NCBI GenBank assembly: GCA_007844125.1
Contig: CM017556.1
Span: forward strand, 25,151,714 to 25,215,713
Length of the DNA: 64,000 nt
Origin: Sinonovacula constricta
Lineage: Eukaryota; Mollusca; Bivalvia; Cardiida; Solecurtidae
Reading direction: 5' to 3'
Both the position numbers and the translations under genes were made by a program. Under the pieces are notes generated by a model. It did not search any database, was not told the origin of the DNA, and saw nothing but the letters and a program-made list of their open reading frames with translations. Position 1 is the first letter of the stretch. The number at the start of each line of letters is the position of its first letter. Positions 37,690 to 49,530 of the stretch are shown here, piece after piece.

Positions 37690-38135
37690 CAAAGTATGCT
37701 GTATAAATAAAGATTAGGGAAACAAATATACGCTTGTCATTTATATAGCATATAATTGACGTGATTGGTTTCACCTTGTCTTTTATGTTCTGCGTTACTG
37801 TGGAAAACCCCCTTCTGAAACATCTGACTGGCAAGCAGGTTTTAGTAGAGTGATACTTCAAACAATGACTTTAATTGGGCGCTTTCTGTCAATTACGTTG
37901 TACAATCTCTATTCAAAAAGTTATGCCGTACACATAAGGTTTAACTGTCAACATATTGACGTCAAATTAACTTCACGTTGTCATTTATGTTCTCTTTGTC
38001 ACGGTTGGAGAATCCTTTCTGACAACATCTTACTGATAAGAAGGGTTAAGTAGACATTTACTTCAACTGATGAGTTTTATTGGGCCTTTGATGTCAATTT
38101 GTGCTAAGACATGTTACGCTGTATAAAAACTAGCC
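37690..38135. repeat. ~200-bp direct tandem duplication
   Basis: Two adjacent units share ATGCnGTA(T/C)A(A/C)ATAA, TTGACGTnA, CTTCACnTTGTC, TTTATGTTCT, ACATCTnACTG and a T-rich end. Unit starts fall near 37695 and 37921, with a third start near 38113. On the minus strand both units contain an open stretch: VRCFRRGFSTVTQNIKDKV in unit 1 and VRCCQKGFSNRDKENINDNV in unit 2. They are similar in protein terms despite small indels, so a duplicated exon is possible. Confidence 0.7.
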
Positions 38136-38553
38136 AGACAAAATGGTAGACTATTAAAAAGAACACTGATTAGATATGGAAAAATGTAGATACAAATATC
38201 ATTAATCATTACGTGTAGGAATTGCATTTTTATAAAATAGTTAAAAAACAAATCATTTTAAATCTCATTAAGTTCTTCCGAAGACTTTGAGTTCAAATAT
38301 CAATGCTAATTCACTGCAGATGTAAATGTTAATGTTAATATTCATAATTGAAATTATGCAATGGTTTTCATAGATTTCATTTAATAATACTGGCCGTATA
38401 CATAGGCGATACCGTAAAGATAATGGTATAACCTTGCTTCCTTTACTGTTCATGAGATAGACAAACCAACAGTATTTATCACCAAGATTCCATAAATAAA
38501 GTTAAAAACATAATAAAATCTAAAACTATTACAAAAAACCCCACATAACCTAC

Positions 38554-38673
38554 TTGTCTGGAAGTGTAATTGATTACGTTACACCAATGGGGAATGAACG
38601 CCAGACGCTGCGAGAATGTCGAACTACCATTGCTTATATACTTATACCCATACAATAGAGCTAAACGTCTTCG
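38554..38673 (-). CDS. Candidate 40-codon exon, unknown protein
   Basis: On the minus strand an AG (TTCACTGAG|CGAAGACG) and a GT (CCAGACAA|GTAGGT) bracket exactly 120 open nt, less AT-rich than the flanks. The translation begins RRRLALLYGYKYISNGSSTF and continues SQRLAFIPHWCNVINYTSRQ, with N-glycosylation-type NGS and NYT sites. If read through the donor, the frame runs into a hydrophobic VGYVGFFVIVLDFIMFLTLF and a stop. That is a possible extracellular-to-membrane arrangement. No family is recognised, and openness by chance is possible. Confidence 0.3.
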
Positions 38674-39594
38674 CTCAGTGAATAGAAAGACAAAACACTT
38701 CAAACTATAAAAAAGTCATGTTTTGTTTTCGCGTTATGGTACAAATTAATTGATAGTTTTGATGAAATAGGTTCTACCTGCTATAAAAGTTGAAAGTGCA
38801 CGAAGTAGAAAATATCAGTAGAAATGTTATTTTGACATGCGTATACATGTACAAATGTAAGATTGTAAATTTAGTACAATGTTTCTATCTGGCATTTTCT
38901 TAAATTGTTTAAAATATGTATTGCGTGTGGAGGTAGCTGTTATGCAGCTTTCTTTATATTAGCAAGTAAAATAACTTACTGTAAAAGTTACCGTTTGTTT
39001 AAAATATACATTCGTTTCTTATGTGCTTAGAAACTACTCTTCGTGTAAACATATGTATCAGTTTCCAGTTGAAATTATATTGGTTGAGAACATTGTTCTA
39101 TAATGCAATAATTAAAACTGACTAGATTTAACTTGTTAACCCTTTTTGCTTATTCAAACTTTTTTAATATCATGACCTTTCTTAGAAATAGAGCAAAACT
39201 GGCAATTAATGATAATAAAGACTTCAAAAGCAATAGCATTTGAGCCACGTTCTTTTTATTTTTACAAATTGTGTACTTGACGCTTATCTGACAGTAACAT
39301 TTTTAAAAACAAATAGGAATTCATTCGAAAAGACTTCGATACAAAAATGAGCTGTAACGAATCATAAGATAATTAATTAAACAAGACTGGTTAATACACA
39401 GTACTTCATATAGGCATATTAACACACGTATTATCTACGTGCGTTTAAATAATGCGAGACACAGTACTAAGACAAAAGTGTAATTATGTATATACCTAAT
39501 AATCTATGGAATTCAGATTGCTATTTAAGTTGCAATAGAGTAAGATGCTGTCTTTGATTTAGTGTCACTGTTATCTTTTATTCATATTTAATTG

Positions 39595-39740
39595 GAGTTT
39601 GGCCGTTCCAAGGCAGTAAATGTTTGGTTTGCTCCATTTAAATGCAATATCTCGCCCCTGTGTTTTGTAACTTTTACATTCGACTGGAATTGTTAAACGT
39701 TTGCATAATGCTTTAATATGTTCCAAGGACCTTTTGCACT
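39595..39740 (-). repeat. R1 partial, diverged copy
   Basis: The reverse complement shows AAAGGTCCTTGGAACATAT..GCATTATGCAA and CAAACATTTACTGCCTTGGAACGG, matching R1 landmarks with heavy divergence in the middle. Confidence 0.6.
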
Positions 39741-39904
39741 TCACAATTGTAACTGTTTATCTGTTCACTTAACACTCTAATAAATATGGCGGGCCATCAA
39801 CTTGATCACATCAAAAATACGCCAAATACATATCATACAATTGAGAATTCTGGCTAAGTTGTCAAATACATATCTCAACGGATCCAGTCTCTTAGAATAA
39901 AAAG

Positions 39905-40150
39905 AAAACGGATGCCAGAAACTTTGTTTTGTCTACATTGAAACAATGCAACTCTTGGCACTAGCACACACAGACGTACATATACTATCCCTCGGGAAAA
40001 CAGTATTTTCGCCGCATAATAAATTGTGTAGATATGTTAATTGCATCTGTGTAATCTACATACTTACCACTTGTCGATCTCGTTTTAGAAACGTGTTTCT
40101 GGACTTAAGTGAACATTTTGTAATATAGTATATGCTCTAAGATACTGCGG
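39905..40150 (-). repeat. Dispersed repeat D, copy 2
   Basis: GCCAGAAACT, GAAACAATGCAACTCTTGGC, ACTAGCACACACAGACGTAC, ATATGTTAATTGCAT and a tail ending AAGATACTGCGGTA. It matches D copy 1 at the start and D copy 3 at the tail. The minus-strand frame stops after CASAKSCIVSM. Confidence 0.65.
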
Positions 40151-40935
40151 TATACTGCCAGTTCCCATCGATCGAGTGAAAATATTACACGTTTACCAGA
40201 AATTGAGACCTTATAAGTAGTTTTATGCAATGAGAAACATATTTGTCAATTTCTAGAAAACAACAGCATGGTAACATAAGCTAAAAAGATGAACACTTCC
40301 TTTAGTATAACGTAAGATGTTTAGTTTTTGATATATGTTGTATACAGATCAAAATAATTGACTCTGCAAAACCAGAGCTGAAGTAACTTGCATAACACGT
40401 ATCATGTTCCGCCGATAATACAGTACTATGATTGCCATTGCCACTTAAACATTAATTTTTAGGTTGCGCTCTTAATTTTTGTAAAAGACGTAAATGCCTT
40501 AAGAAGTAGTTTTCTTTGAATTTTGTTTATTTAAAAAGTATTTTAATCGCAAAATACTGCAGTTCTTGGCTATGATGTCAATTTCCCATGCAACTTCATA
40601 CTGCATTCTGCTTTGTAAAGGTCTTAGAATGTTAAGATTCACACGTTAATAAGTGCTGATCAAAATTGGAAACATCAAAGTTTTAAAAAAATTATACATA
40701 TACTAATTCAAGGTGTTTTTTCTCTAAGAGGTTCTCCTATATGTAGCTTTTGTCATTCATAATAATAGCACAATGCTATTTCCTAAGGCTAAGTGAGTAT
40801 TATTTTATCAGGAAATATTTATATTTGAATTTGCCAATTATTTTTGTTAAACGTTTTTTCCGTATTTGTTGCTTTCATTATAATATACTCTCAGTGTATA
40901 TTGTAATTCGGCTGCGTTTGTTGTTGACGGTGGAA

Positions 40936-41025
40936 GTGCCCGTGGTCTAGTTGTTGAAGTGGTCATATAATTATAACTCCAAGCCTCTCCCCGCATGTGG
41001 TCGAGTCCCCCAGGGGAGGTCTTGT
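40936..41025 (+). repeat. tRNA-derived SINE-like head
   Basis: Seen: GTGCCCGTGGTCTAGTTG contains a box A-like TGGTCTAGTTG. About 55 bp downstream, ATGTGGTCGAGTCCCCCAGG contains a box B-like GGTCGAGTCC. Order, spacing and strand fit an RNA polymerase III internal promoter derived from a tRNA. A functional tRNA is unlikely because the acceptor and anticodon arms do not pair convincingly. The downstream SINE body is not clearly bounded and no second copy was found in the window. Confidence 0.5.
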
Positions 41026-41035
41026 AGCTAATCAT

Positions 41036-42590
41036 AATTGCTCCTGTGGTTATATTCCGAAGTGTTTGTGGGACCTTTTATCATAAATAATGGCTGTAAT
41101 GTAATCATTGTTTTGTCGCCAATACTAGTCAAGCAGATATAATTTCAACAAGCTGTAAGTAATACTTTGCATATATATGTAGAATTTGTTATAATGTTTA
41201 AGTTATATCTTCTTTTTTGTGACGTCGAACGCTTCTCACAAACAAATCGAAAGTGTTTACTGGTGTCATCAAATAAAACAGCTGATATAAGGGTCGATTG
41301 TTTAAGTTATGATTCGCGAATATTATTGTGTATTTTGCAGATAGGGTTGATACGTGTAATAAGAAATTTTTTTAGAGTTTTGTATGACGAGTAGTCTTAA
41401 TCAAACACCACATACGCTGCATGAAGGGATAAAGTGTAAGGTATACGCATAGATATTGTCTTCTGTTGTATTTATTTTGACATTCCTCTAATTCCATAAT
41501 ATTAATTTTGTGCACAGTAGTAAATTATTAACACTTTTATATATTACATTGTATGGATATAGGTATTTAGGTTTTAATCATGAAACAACGTGTGCATTGC
41601 ATGGTAAAGAAATAATAAAGTGAGACTTTATACCCGTTAGGTGATTTGAAGGCATCGCAAATATGGCACAATCTAAGAACACGGTAATATGATATGCGAA
41701 GTGTGTCATTCACTTAACTGTATTTTTCATGATGCAGTCGTAGACTTTGAAACAAAAAAACAACAACAAGTTTTCACCGTTTTGTAGATGCATGTCTAAT
41801 AATAGTCTAGGTGTAAGTTAGGACCATAACCTTTTTAAAATTAATATTTTTTTTATCTATTTAGGTTGCTGTTTTCCGTGTTTTCTGACAAAATAGCAAT
41901 CTTTATCTGATTTACCAGTGCGTATTTGCAATATATCATTGTGCTGCAACCATAAAGTACTTCACTTCATCATAAAAATGTGTGATAACTCAAACAATAT
42001 CAGTTTTATAAAGGAAATCTGGTAAGAGAGAATAATCAAAATTATCTACAAAATTATTATATGCAAATTTAGATAGTAGTCTGAATCCAAATAATTCCGA
42101 TGGCTGTCAACAGTACAGCAATTGTACATATTTCTTTTGTTGTCATCCTTTAATAGTTTAGATACCACGTTTAATTTTTATGATTGTTGATGTATTAGAT
42201 ATCATGTGTCTGTATATTGATATTTATTCATAGGAAATAAATAAAAAAAATCATTGGCATTAAGAAACATTTTGTATGTATGGCGATTCTGGGTTGTGAA
42301 TTATATGAAAGACCAAAAGAAAATTCAAATCTAGACCTTAGTTTAAATACTATTGTTTTCTTGTACTGTTTACTTTAAGGTCTATGAATATGAAGCGAAA
42401 GTTGTGTGCGAAAGATTACTGAATATAGCCGTTTCGATTGCATAGAACCTTCATTTTCTACATGTTTTGTCGATCGCTCAATTGAAAGAAAAAATACTTA
42501 CGGTATTACAGGCACTTAAAAGTGTATTTATCTTTCATCAGTTTAACCACCACGAACTGAATAAAGATCTATTTTCATCGCCTCTATAAG
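41036..42590. other. No gene seen
   Basis: AT-rich. A 75-codon plus-strand frame at 41167-41394 has no motif. This is the left flank of the 42.6-63.6 kb array. Confidence 0.5.
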
Positions 42591-42602
42591 TATTTGTCCT
42601 AA

Positions 42603-42767
42603 TCATACCACAACCATCCGCGGATCGATCTCCATGTTGGTGAAGGTTCCATCGTCATCGTCTGTTCGAATCTGTCGTGTATTGTGTTCTTCTGAATTCT
42701 CACTGAATCGTTCGCCTGGTTGGTGCCATGGCAAGGCACGGGAGATCTTTTTTGTTTCTCGGAGATC
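42603..42767 (-). CDS. H1: terminal-exon-like segment with acidic tail
   Basis: Seen: after TCATAG (acceptor-like, exon from 42767) the minus strand is open for 54 codons to a TGA at 42603-42605. Parts of the translation are DLRETKKISRALPWHQPGER, FSENSEEHNTRQI and RTDDDDGTFTNMEIDPRMVV plus a final V. It is markedly less AT-rich than the flanks. It is homologous at protein level to H2 (49062-49245), where the ending reads DDNSGTDTNREIDPQRVVV. Conservation of TD..DD..GT.TN.EIDP..VVV in two copies that differ at many bases supports real coding ancestry. It would be the last exon of a minus-strand gene, with E1 (43.2 kb) as a possible upstream exon. The charged hydrophilic tail suits a cytoplasmic C terminus; family unknown. 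There is no pyrimidine-rich tract before the acceptor. Confidence 0.5.
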   Translation of the reverse strand, partial: DLRETKKISRALPWHQPGERFSENSEEHNTRQIRTDDDDGTFTNMEIDPRMVVV

Positions 42768-43159
42768 CTATGACGAATCTGTACTTTGAGAGTTTATGTG
42801 ATTACTAAGCACTAGATTATGACAGCTCAAAACAATATCCTTTTCTCGAGCTACACATATATGGGTTAATCGCCTCTTAAAACCCTTACTTATATTGAAG
42901 CTTTTGTTTGAAAACTAGTTTAAATTCAGCTGGTTTCAGTGCTGGTTTTCGAACCTAAACATGACCTTTTGAAAAAGTGTCATGAACATTAAAACAAGGA
43001 AGCAACAATATGAGAAATATAAACTTAATATATACTTCACTATACTTAATATGTTTTACGATACGAGTACACATTTACACTTGATATTTTGATAAAAGAC
43101 TCTGGACCATAAATGGTTATTACAAAAGCAGTGATGTGTCTGCGTCGCGATGATAAAGA

Positions 43160-43259
43160 CAAGTTTTTCATCAATATTTGCTCTCCACTCAAGCAATTTT
43201 CTATTACGAGACACGTTCCGATAGAGCCGCATTGTCAGTACAACAAATGCTGCCACCGG
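43160..43259 (-). CDS. E1: best-preserved E exon-like segment
   Basis: Minus-strand frame after AATGTAG|CC: PVAAFVVLTMRLYRNVS, then RNRKLLEWRANIDEKL. Homologous segments occur at 33.4 kb (E0) and 49.7 kb (E2), and with stops or frameshifts at 54.6 (E3), 57.05 (E4) and 63.5 kb (E5). In all of them the order hydrophobic AF-x-x-LT, RLYR-like, LE-x-RANI can be traced. In E1 the frame stays open to 43056. The 3' donor is not clear. It sits ~390 bp upstream (minus sense) of H1, a plausible intron distance. Role unknown; the pattern could be the inner end of a membrane helix followed by a basic loop. Confidence 0.45.
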
Positions 43260-43369
43260 CTACATTTCCTCAATATAAAGAGTTCGCTTCATACTTTTAT
43301 AGGAACCAGGTAACAGCTAGACTCTTTGAAACTACTTCTTTGAAGTACTGGATATATGAATGACAAAGA

Positions 43370-44790
43370 TGGTTGTTTTGGAACACGCGAGGACGGACAA
43401 ATAAGTTATTCATCATAAGAACGATAAAGTTATAAAATGGTGATGTATATTCGGGCTAATTTGTGAATCGATGACCTAGAACCTATCTAGAAAATTGTGT
43501 TTCGTAGATGCAATTTGTACAGTTTCACATACGCTGGGACCGAAATCATCAAAGTATAACTTCGTGTAGCCATTGGATTAATCTCAAAATTCCTTGTAGT
43601 GTGGTATGAAGGTTTACATATGTGTTAATAGTTCTATATTCGGTATGTTGTTTCCTTTTGGAATATTCTTACAACGTTGAAAATTTATATTGCATGTGGC
43701 GGTATCAGTGGCGCATCTTTCTTTATATTGGTAAGTTATCTCTAATATATCTCCTGTAAAGTTAAACTTAATGTTAAATTAATTAATGTATTGAAACAAC
43801 ACATTTTGTCTGTGTTTTCGCTTTTAAGAAAACTTAGAGATCCTTTCATTGCCTTGTAATATACATCTTGAACTAATCTGATAAAAATCTTGCAACGTTC
43901 TGTATTTATAGGTTTTAACAGATCAACTCTGCAGTATGTTTTGAAAGTTGAAAATTCTAAGAGTCTCACTAAGAACGTTACATCTTAAGCAGGATTTCGT
44001 CATAATTCGATTCAGTTAATAAACATTAGCATATCTTTATCATGACAGCCAATTTTATCCACATTAAAACATTGAATTAAGATATATAAGTTTGATTGCT
44101 AAGTTGATTTTAGATTGACATTCTCATTCGGAAAAATACCTTTTATAAATAATTTTCGTCATGTTACGCTAATACCGATTTTTGGTGTCGTATTATTAAA
44201 AACACTAAGCACGATACTTGTCTTTTGAGCCCAGACGCAAATAAAGTAGACTCCAGCTAAACACGTCCATGTTGGTACACAACTCAACGGACCAATCTTC
44301 AGATTATTTATATAAGCAGAGACCGAGGACTATTTTCTTTTCTTTGAAACACCGCCTCACTTGGCACACTGTACATAGACTTCCACCCGACAAAGTCATT
44401 ATTCTGATATCAAACAAAAATGTCCAGATTGATTGTAATAGTTAATCTAGTGGACTTGTTCTTGTGGATTATTTTTATTAGAATGTACATCTAAACTGAC
44501 TTTGTTCTTAATGTATTGTGTTTCGAAATATATTCTATTGGAGAAAACTGAACATTTTTCCAAAATAGCTAATACTTTAAATGCTATATTTTATTCTTTA
44601 ACATAAACGCCTGAAAATGTCTTGAATAATATTAAACTTACACCCTTTGATTGGCAAGCATGTTAGGCTTCGGTAATTTGCGATTTAGATGTTGCTTTAA
44701 TACTTTATTAGTATACAAACTCAAAAGATTTAGGACGTGTGATCATCTTGATATATATGAAAGATTCAAACAAAAATTCATCTTTGCATA
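43370..44790. other. Intergenic or intronic, no gene seen
   Basis: AT-rich, lying between E1 and the next recognised repeat. A weak D-like fragment occurs near 44340-44400. No frame has a motif. Confidence 0.45.
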
Positions 44791-44875
44791 TTAATAGATA
44801 AATAAGAAAAGGTCCTATAAGAATTACCATAGGTACATGTATTTAAAAATAACTACATCTAGATAAAGGCAAAGA
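44791..44875 (+). repeat. Dispersed repeat R2, copy 3
   Basis: TAATAGATAAATAAGAAAAGG, TCCTATAAGAATTACCATAGG and TAGATAAAGGCAAAGATGG; diverged from the two copies at 10.6 and 14.2 kb. Confidence 0.7.
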
Positions 44876-47569
44876 TGGTTTGGCCTATACGACACATAAG
44901 TATGATAACCAAGAGATATCTTCATCCTATGCTGAACATGTTTTCCTCATTTCAGTTAGATATAAATATTATAATGTAATATTAAGTTGTTATTATTATT
45001 ATATCTATGCCTTTGACTTACCACAACAACATGTAAATGTCCATAGAAATGTGGAAACGTTGCTTCCCATAACGAAGAAAGTGTGAATTATTTGCAGTGC
45101 TACTAATGAAGTTGACTCAAAGGTTGTGTCCGACAGTTTGGACCAATTTGTCCTCTCTCACCCCACTAAATAAAAAACATTGTTGCCTGGAATGATCCCC
45201 CGAAATGCTTATTATTAGTGCCCTACGTCCATTTAAAAGTAAAGCATAACATCTCAGTTGTTATTACAAACAGGTATATGATTAGAGCCACGGTGCACAT
45301 AAAGCTATTTTAAACTACAAAAGACACGTGACAACGTACTTTTATACGAAACAACGTAACACGGATAATCAGCTCAGACGTCGGTATCTTTATTTAAAAA
45401 TCCCCATCGTGCTTATTTATAGAATTGGAAATAGTGAACATTTAACATGATATATTAAATGATTTGTACTGTCGAACAATTGAGTTAATGTTATAACAGA
45501 CTTTATTGACAAAAAAAGTATCAGTTTATTCAGAAATAATGCAAGAATTCCCCAGGACTGGGATAAAATGTTGTGACATGTATAAGAAATAGGCATAGTG
45601 TCGGTTACCACCTTTAAAGGATGTCCATTATCGAACATTTACTCTTGAAATTGATCATGACCTTTCCTTATATGTCTTTCAAATAGGGACTGCATTCTGA
45701 ACTGCTGCAGGCCTTTTATAAAACTGTCTTATTTTTCATTTGTGTTTATTTTTATTTAGCATTCACAATCCATACTACATACAAATAGAGGAAGTAATAA
45801 CTTTGACGGCGAAGATTTTCAGATACAGAAAAAAAAATTGTCTTTTACCCTTAGAATAAATGTAGAAAATTATTTTTAAGGTATTATTTAATAGTAAGTA
45901 TCACAAGACTTATCACGGGAAAAGTTCAATTCTAATATTAATAGCTATAACTTGCTTTTTTTATCTAATATTGTTCCATTGTTCATAACGCTGTTATTTT
46001 TTATGTAAACAGTTTTCATAAATTGGCAGTTTATAAATGTCTAGATCTGTCAATTCTCGTGGAAGATGTTTCATGCTTTACATTTTCTACTTTTCATTGC
46101 ATCAATTACCTGTTGAACAAAGACACAACATTGATTTAATACTTGATTGTTCAAGCAAACTCCATCCCATCATAGATTTTACCACCGTCGTGTTAAACAC
46201 GTTGAACATGCAAGTATACTGGCCATAGTAGATTTGTTCTAAACAATCTTCTTCAACAGCTTATATTAAATGCATCCTTTTAATTCGTGACACACGAAAA
46301 TATAGACTTCCTTTTCGGGAAAGTAACCGTGAAACAATCACAATTTAGTTGTTATCTGAGTAGGAGCTTTTATAAAAGGGCAGTATGTCGTTTTCTGCGC
46401 ACACGACGCGCACATTTGCAACGTCACAATAGCTTAAACGAAGTTGTATTTTTTCTTAGGTAATGCAATCTTCATTTAATTGAAAACTCTGCAGGTAGCT
46501 ATGACTAAAACAAATAATACGAATTAAGTCGTTATTTTGTTAGAGGGACAGATTCAAGTTGTTTATATTTTTTTCTGAATTTAGCCTTCTATTTACTTGC
46601 TCGTTCGTTTCTGGTGGTCGGTAGATTTTTCTCTCATGTTTATTAACGTCCCTCAGCAGTCACATTTCCAACACTGCCGTCATCGCTTGGTAGTTGGTCG
46701 ATTCCACCTGGTTTAATATTATTTTCTTTGGCCATATTTAAGCGTCAAAACGTCGTATAACTTGAACAAAACGTTCAAAACACATTTCATTTTATTTTCG
46801 GAAGTGGTATTGCTATATGACTGAAAACTTAATTGATAACTTAACATTGAATGCAAATGGCAAGAGCTTTTATGTGACGTACCCCAGAATGAAAAAAATG
46901 AAACATTTATTCTGTTTTGAAGTTTAGATTAAACATTTCCATCAAATCAAAATCAAAAACTAAATCTTTCGGCAATCTGCCTTCTTCAAGAATTCAACAC
47001 AAGCAATTTCTCTCTTTACATGTTTGGTTCTTTATATGAAAAAAGAGACTAATAACTATTGAAATTATAACAACAAGGTATAATTCGTTAGAAATTTCAA
47101 TCATTTATTTGTGGTTATATGGGACGACACATTTAATGTTATGCATACCGCTTATGTTTAACATTTAAGAATGAAAATATTTGTTTAATTGTATACTAAA
47201 AAATTGTGACATATGTTTTCAAAAACTTTTCCTGGATTGTCCTTTATTGATATGTATGGTTTAAACGGCATTCATGTGCTTCCAAACTAAACATTGTTTC
47301 ATGCTGTATAAGGAGCTTTACTCGAGGTGTTTGCGAATTATACATATCACGTTAAACTTTAATGCGATCATCTGTTAGATCTTTTTTCAGAAATTGGTGT
47401 TTCAAAAGACATAATGAGCGCTGTGTCTAAGGTAACGTTTGTCAGTTAATTTCTTAATGTATTTATATTAACACAATACGTCCTTAATTGTTTCTGTGAC
47501 ACGATGCTCATTCATTAGCAAAACATGATACATGTAGTAATGTGTGCAGGTTGCAGGTTGCAATATTTC
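44876..47569. other. AT-rich stretch, no gene recognised
   Basis: Short frames only (up to 73 codons). CCCCAGGACTGGGATAAAATG near 45550 echoes the decayed repeat seen at 25.8 kb and 56.7 kb. The block 46590-46720 is less AT-rich without an open frame of note. Confidence 0.45.
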
Positions 47570-48085
47570 TTCACCACAGGGCACAAAGAGTGCAGTTTAA
47601 GACCCCTGACCAAAGGTTGCATTAAAGTTCTTTTTTCTGCAGGTTGTTTTGTTAAAACTACTATGAGTCGTCTATTTTAAAGCCTGAAGAAAATCTGAAA
47701 GAAATCGACTTTTGCAAAAGACAGCTGCGTAGAATTCATCTGTCGATAGACGGCAACTGTAGTGCTTTCTTGATGTTAGTAGTTCTTAATCAAAGATGTT
47801 AACTAAAGTCGAGACGTGAATCGCACTTTCTTTGCATTGATGTATAGATAATAAGATAACAATGAAATACAGACGCTGGGGGTAGAGGGGGATATAACTG
47901 ACTTATAGCGTAAACACTATTTGTTTTATCTGGCTTTTGATGTTGTGGATGTTTCTATTGCCGGGTTGATTGCAATTGTATGACTGCTGGTTAAAGTAAG
48001 CAAGTACTAAACAGAATGAAAAACAGAGGAAATTCATTTTGCAACATTGAAACGAAAACAGTTTTGATTCTAGTTGTTAAAAACT
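47570..48085 (-). repeat. Array block G, copy 1
   Basis: Landmarks in plus-strand order: AAGACCCCTGACCAAAGGTTG, GAAAGAAATCGACTTTTGC, GTAGTGCTTTCTTGATGT, AATCAAAGATGTT, AAGATAACAATGAAATACAG, GCTGGGGGTAGAGGGGGATA, TAGCGTAAACA and TGTATGACTGCTGG. The block recurs at 50075-50600 and 60680-61110. No coding frame is conserved, so it behaves like duplicated intron. The 109-codon plus frame starting at 48074 lies outside it and has no homologue in the other copies. Confidence 0.85.
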
Positions 48086-48439
48086 GATAGAATGCATAAT
48101 TCCTACTATTGTAACTATTGTTTTAATATCATGGAACTATCATTGAAGGAATTTTATTATTATTCTGGCAGTACTGTCTTTTTTTTAAAGAATAAAATCA
48201 TTAAAAAGCAAACAAGACATAAACTAAACGAGACACAAATGGAACTTAATAAGGAGAATATGTTTCTCCCCTTTTTTTATTTTCTTTTATTTTTTTATAG
48301 AAGATATGATAATTTAAGTTACATATGTAAATACAAATGGATATTGTCATTAATAATAACCGTCATAGCTGGCCTGAGTATGCTAAAATGTTCAATGAAG
48401 TAAAGATTAAAGAATTAACTTTGTCAATCAAAAGTGTTA

Positions 48440-48990
48440 CATTGCAGTGCTTTGTTTTCTTTAAAGATATTATCAACTTTTTGGGTAATCTATTTTGATT
48501 TTTGCCATTAAGTTTGTTCTGTTTAGTGATTGTATTGACTCATGTGGCTGTTGTGAGTTTCGTTCCGTTGTAGCCTTTTTGCTGGGAATTTGTTGATGTC
48601 ATATCGTGATTGTCTTCCCAGGTGACATACCGTTAATATTATTATATGGAAGTCCGTCTGGTTTGTGTGAATGACATAAAGTCACGCAAGTCAAATGGTC
48701 CATATAAAGAAGAAATGATTTAAGCATTTATAAAATACAGACAAATGATCTGAAAGGGACTGCTTTTCATTTAAACCAAACACCACCCTTACTCGGATTT
48801 TCGGTCAATCGGCAGTTAGTAGCGTTCGACTAAGGCCTCGCTGTTTGATTATTTCATTTATTGTTTTATATACTTTCCTTTGAATAACATTTGGATTTTG
48901 GTTATGAAATTCGCAAGTACGTGCAAGAAAGTATTGATGCGTATAATTAATGTTCGTCCACGAGCCACTGTTCAACATACATACATTTAA
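48440..48990 (-). repeat. Array block U, copy 1
   Basis: Landmarks: CATGTGGCTGTTGTGAGTTT, GGGAATTTGTTGATG, TTGTCTTCCCAGGTGACATAC, TTATTATATGGAA, GAATGACATAAAGTCACG, ATTTATAAAATACA, ACTCGGATTTTCG and GCCACTGTTCAACAT. It is shared with 51830-52340 and 61130-61560. On the minus strand a stretch HQQIPSKKATTERNSQQPH corresponds to HQEISGKKLLQRNKTYQQPH in copy 2 and HQQIPSNKLMQRNRTHQQPH in copy 3, so a short exon may be embedded. Copy 1 has a stop just before it. Confidence 0.8.
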
Positions 48991-49061
48991 CATTGTATAA
49001 ATCTTTTATCATTTAAATAACCTTCCTTACACCATAGAATGATTACTTTTCATGACCTCTA

Positions 49062-49245
49062 TCAGGATTCTTTGTGTGAAACTACTACCCTTTGGGGGTC
49101 GATCTCCCGGTTGGTGTCGGTTCCACTGTTATCGTCTCTTCCAGAATCTGTCATATGTTTTACTGACATTTAAACCCTCTGAGAACCCTTCTCCTGATTG
49201 CTGCCATAGCAAGACACGGAAGATCTTTGTTGTTCCTCGGAGATA
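49062..49245 (-). pseudogene. H2: frameshifted copy of the H segment
   Basis: The minus-strand translation first reads YLRGTTKIFRVLLWQQSGEG and FSEGLNV, matching H1. It then needs a frame change near 49150 to continue TDSGRDDNSGTDTNREIDPQ, RVVVSHKES and a TGA at 49062-49064. The first frame stops at TAA shortly after FWKRR. The single frameshift, together with conserved residues on both sides, marks a decayed copy of a once-coding exon. The last four codons extend past the H1 stop. Upstream in minus sense is E2 (49.7 kb). Confidence 0.5.
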
Positions 49246-49482
49246 CTTGTTTGAGTGTTCATTGTACTGCAAAACATTTGCTATGAAACAGACAAAATCC
49301 TTGTTAAGAGCTTATCATGAATGAGTTAATCGCCACCTTAAACTATTATTTATCTAAGAATCCATGTGACAAACGATATTTTTGTCATTTATTGTATTTG
49401 TGTCCTTTTAGTTCTAATTCGACAGGTTTCAATTATAGTTTGAAACCTTAAAACCTTAAAACCTTTAGTTTCGTGTACATAA

Positions 49483-49528
49483 ACCATGAAAATAACAATA
49501 ATATATATATTATTGTTATTTTCATGGT
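49483..49528. repeat. Perfect 46-bp palindrome
   Basis: ACCATGAAAATAACAATAAT, then ATATAT, then the exact reverse complement of the first 20 bases. The arms are perfect, so a hairpin or cruciform is possible. It adjoins a TA/TG microsatellite on the right and a short AAACCTT-type tandem on the left (49440-49465). Confidence 0.97.
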
Positions 49529-49530
49529 TA

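Noticed and set aside
40936..41025. Functional tRNA gene
   Set aside because: Internal promoter boxes are present, but the flanking arms do not form a convincing cloverleaf.
48074..48403. 109-codon plus-strand frame
   Set aside because: Phe/Tyr/Lys/Asn-rich translation of AT-rich DNA; absent from the equivalent place in units 2 and 3.
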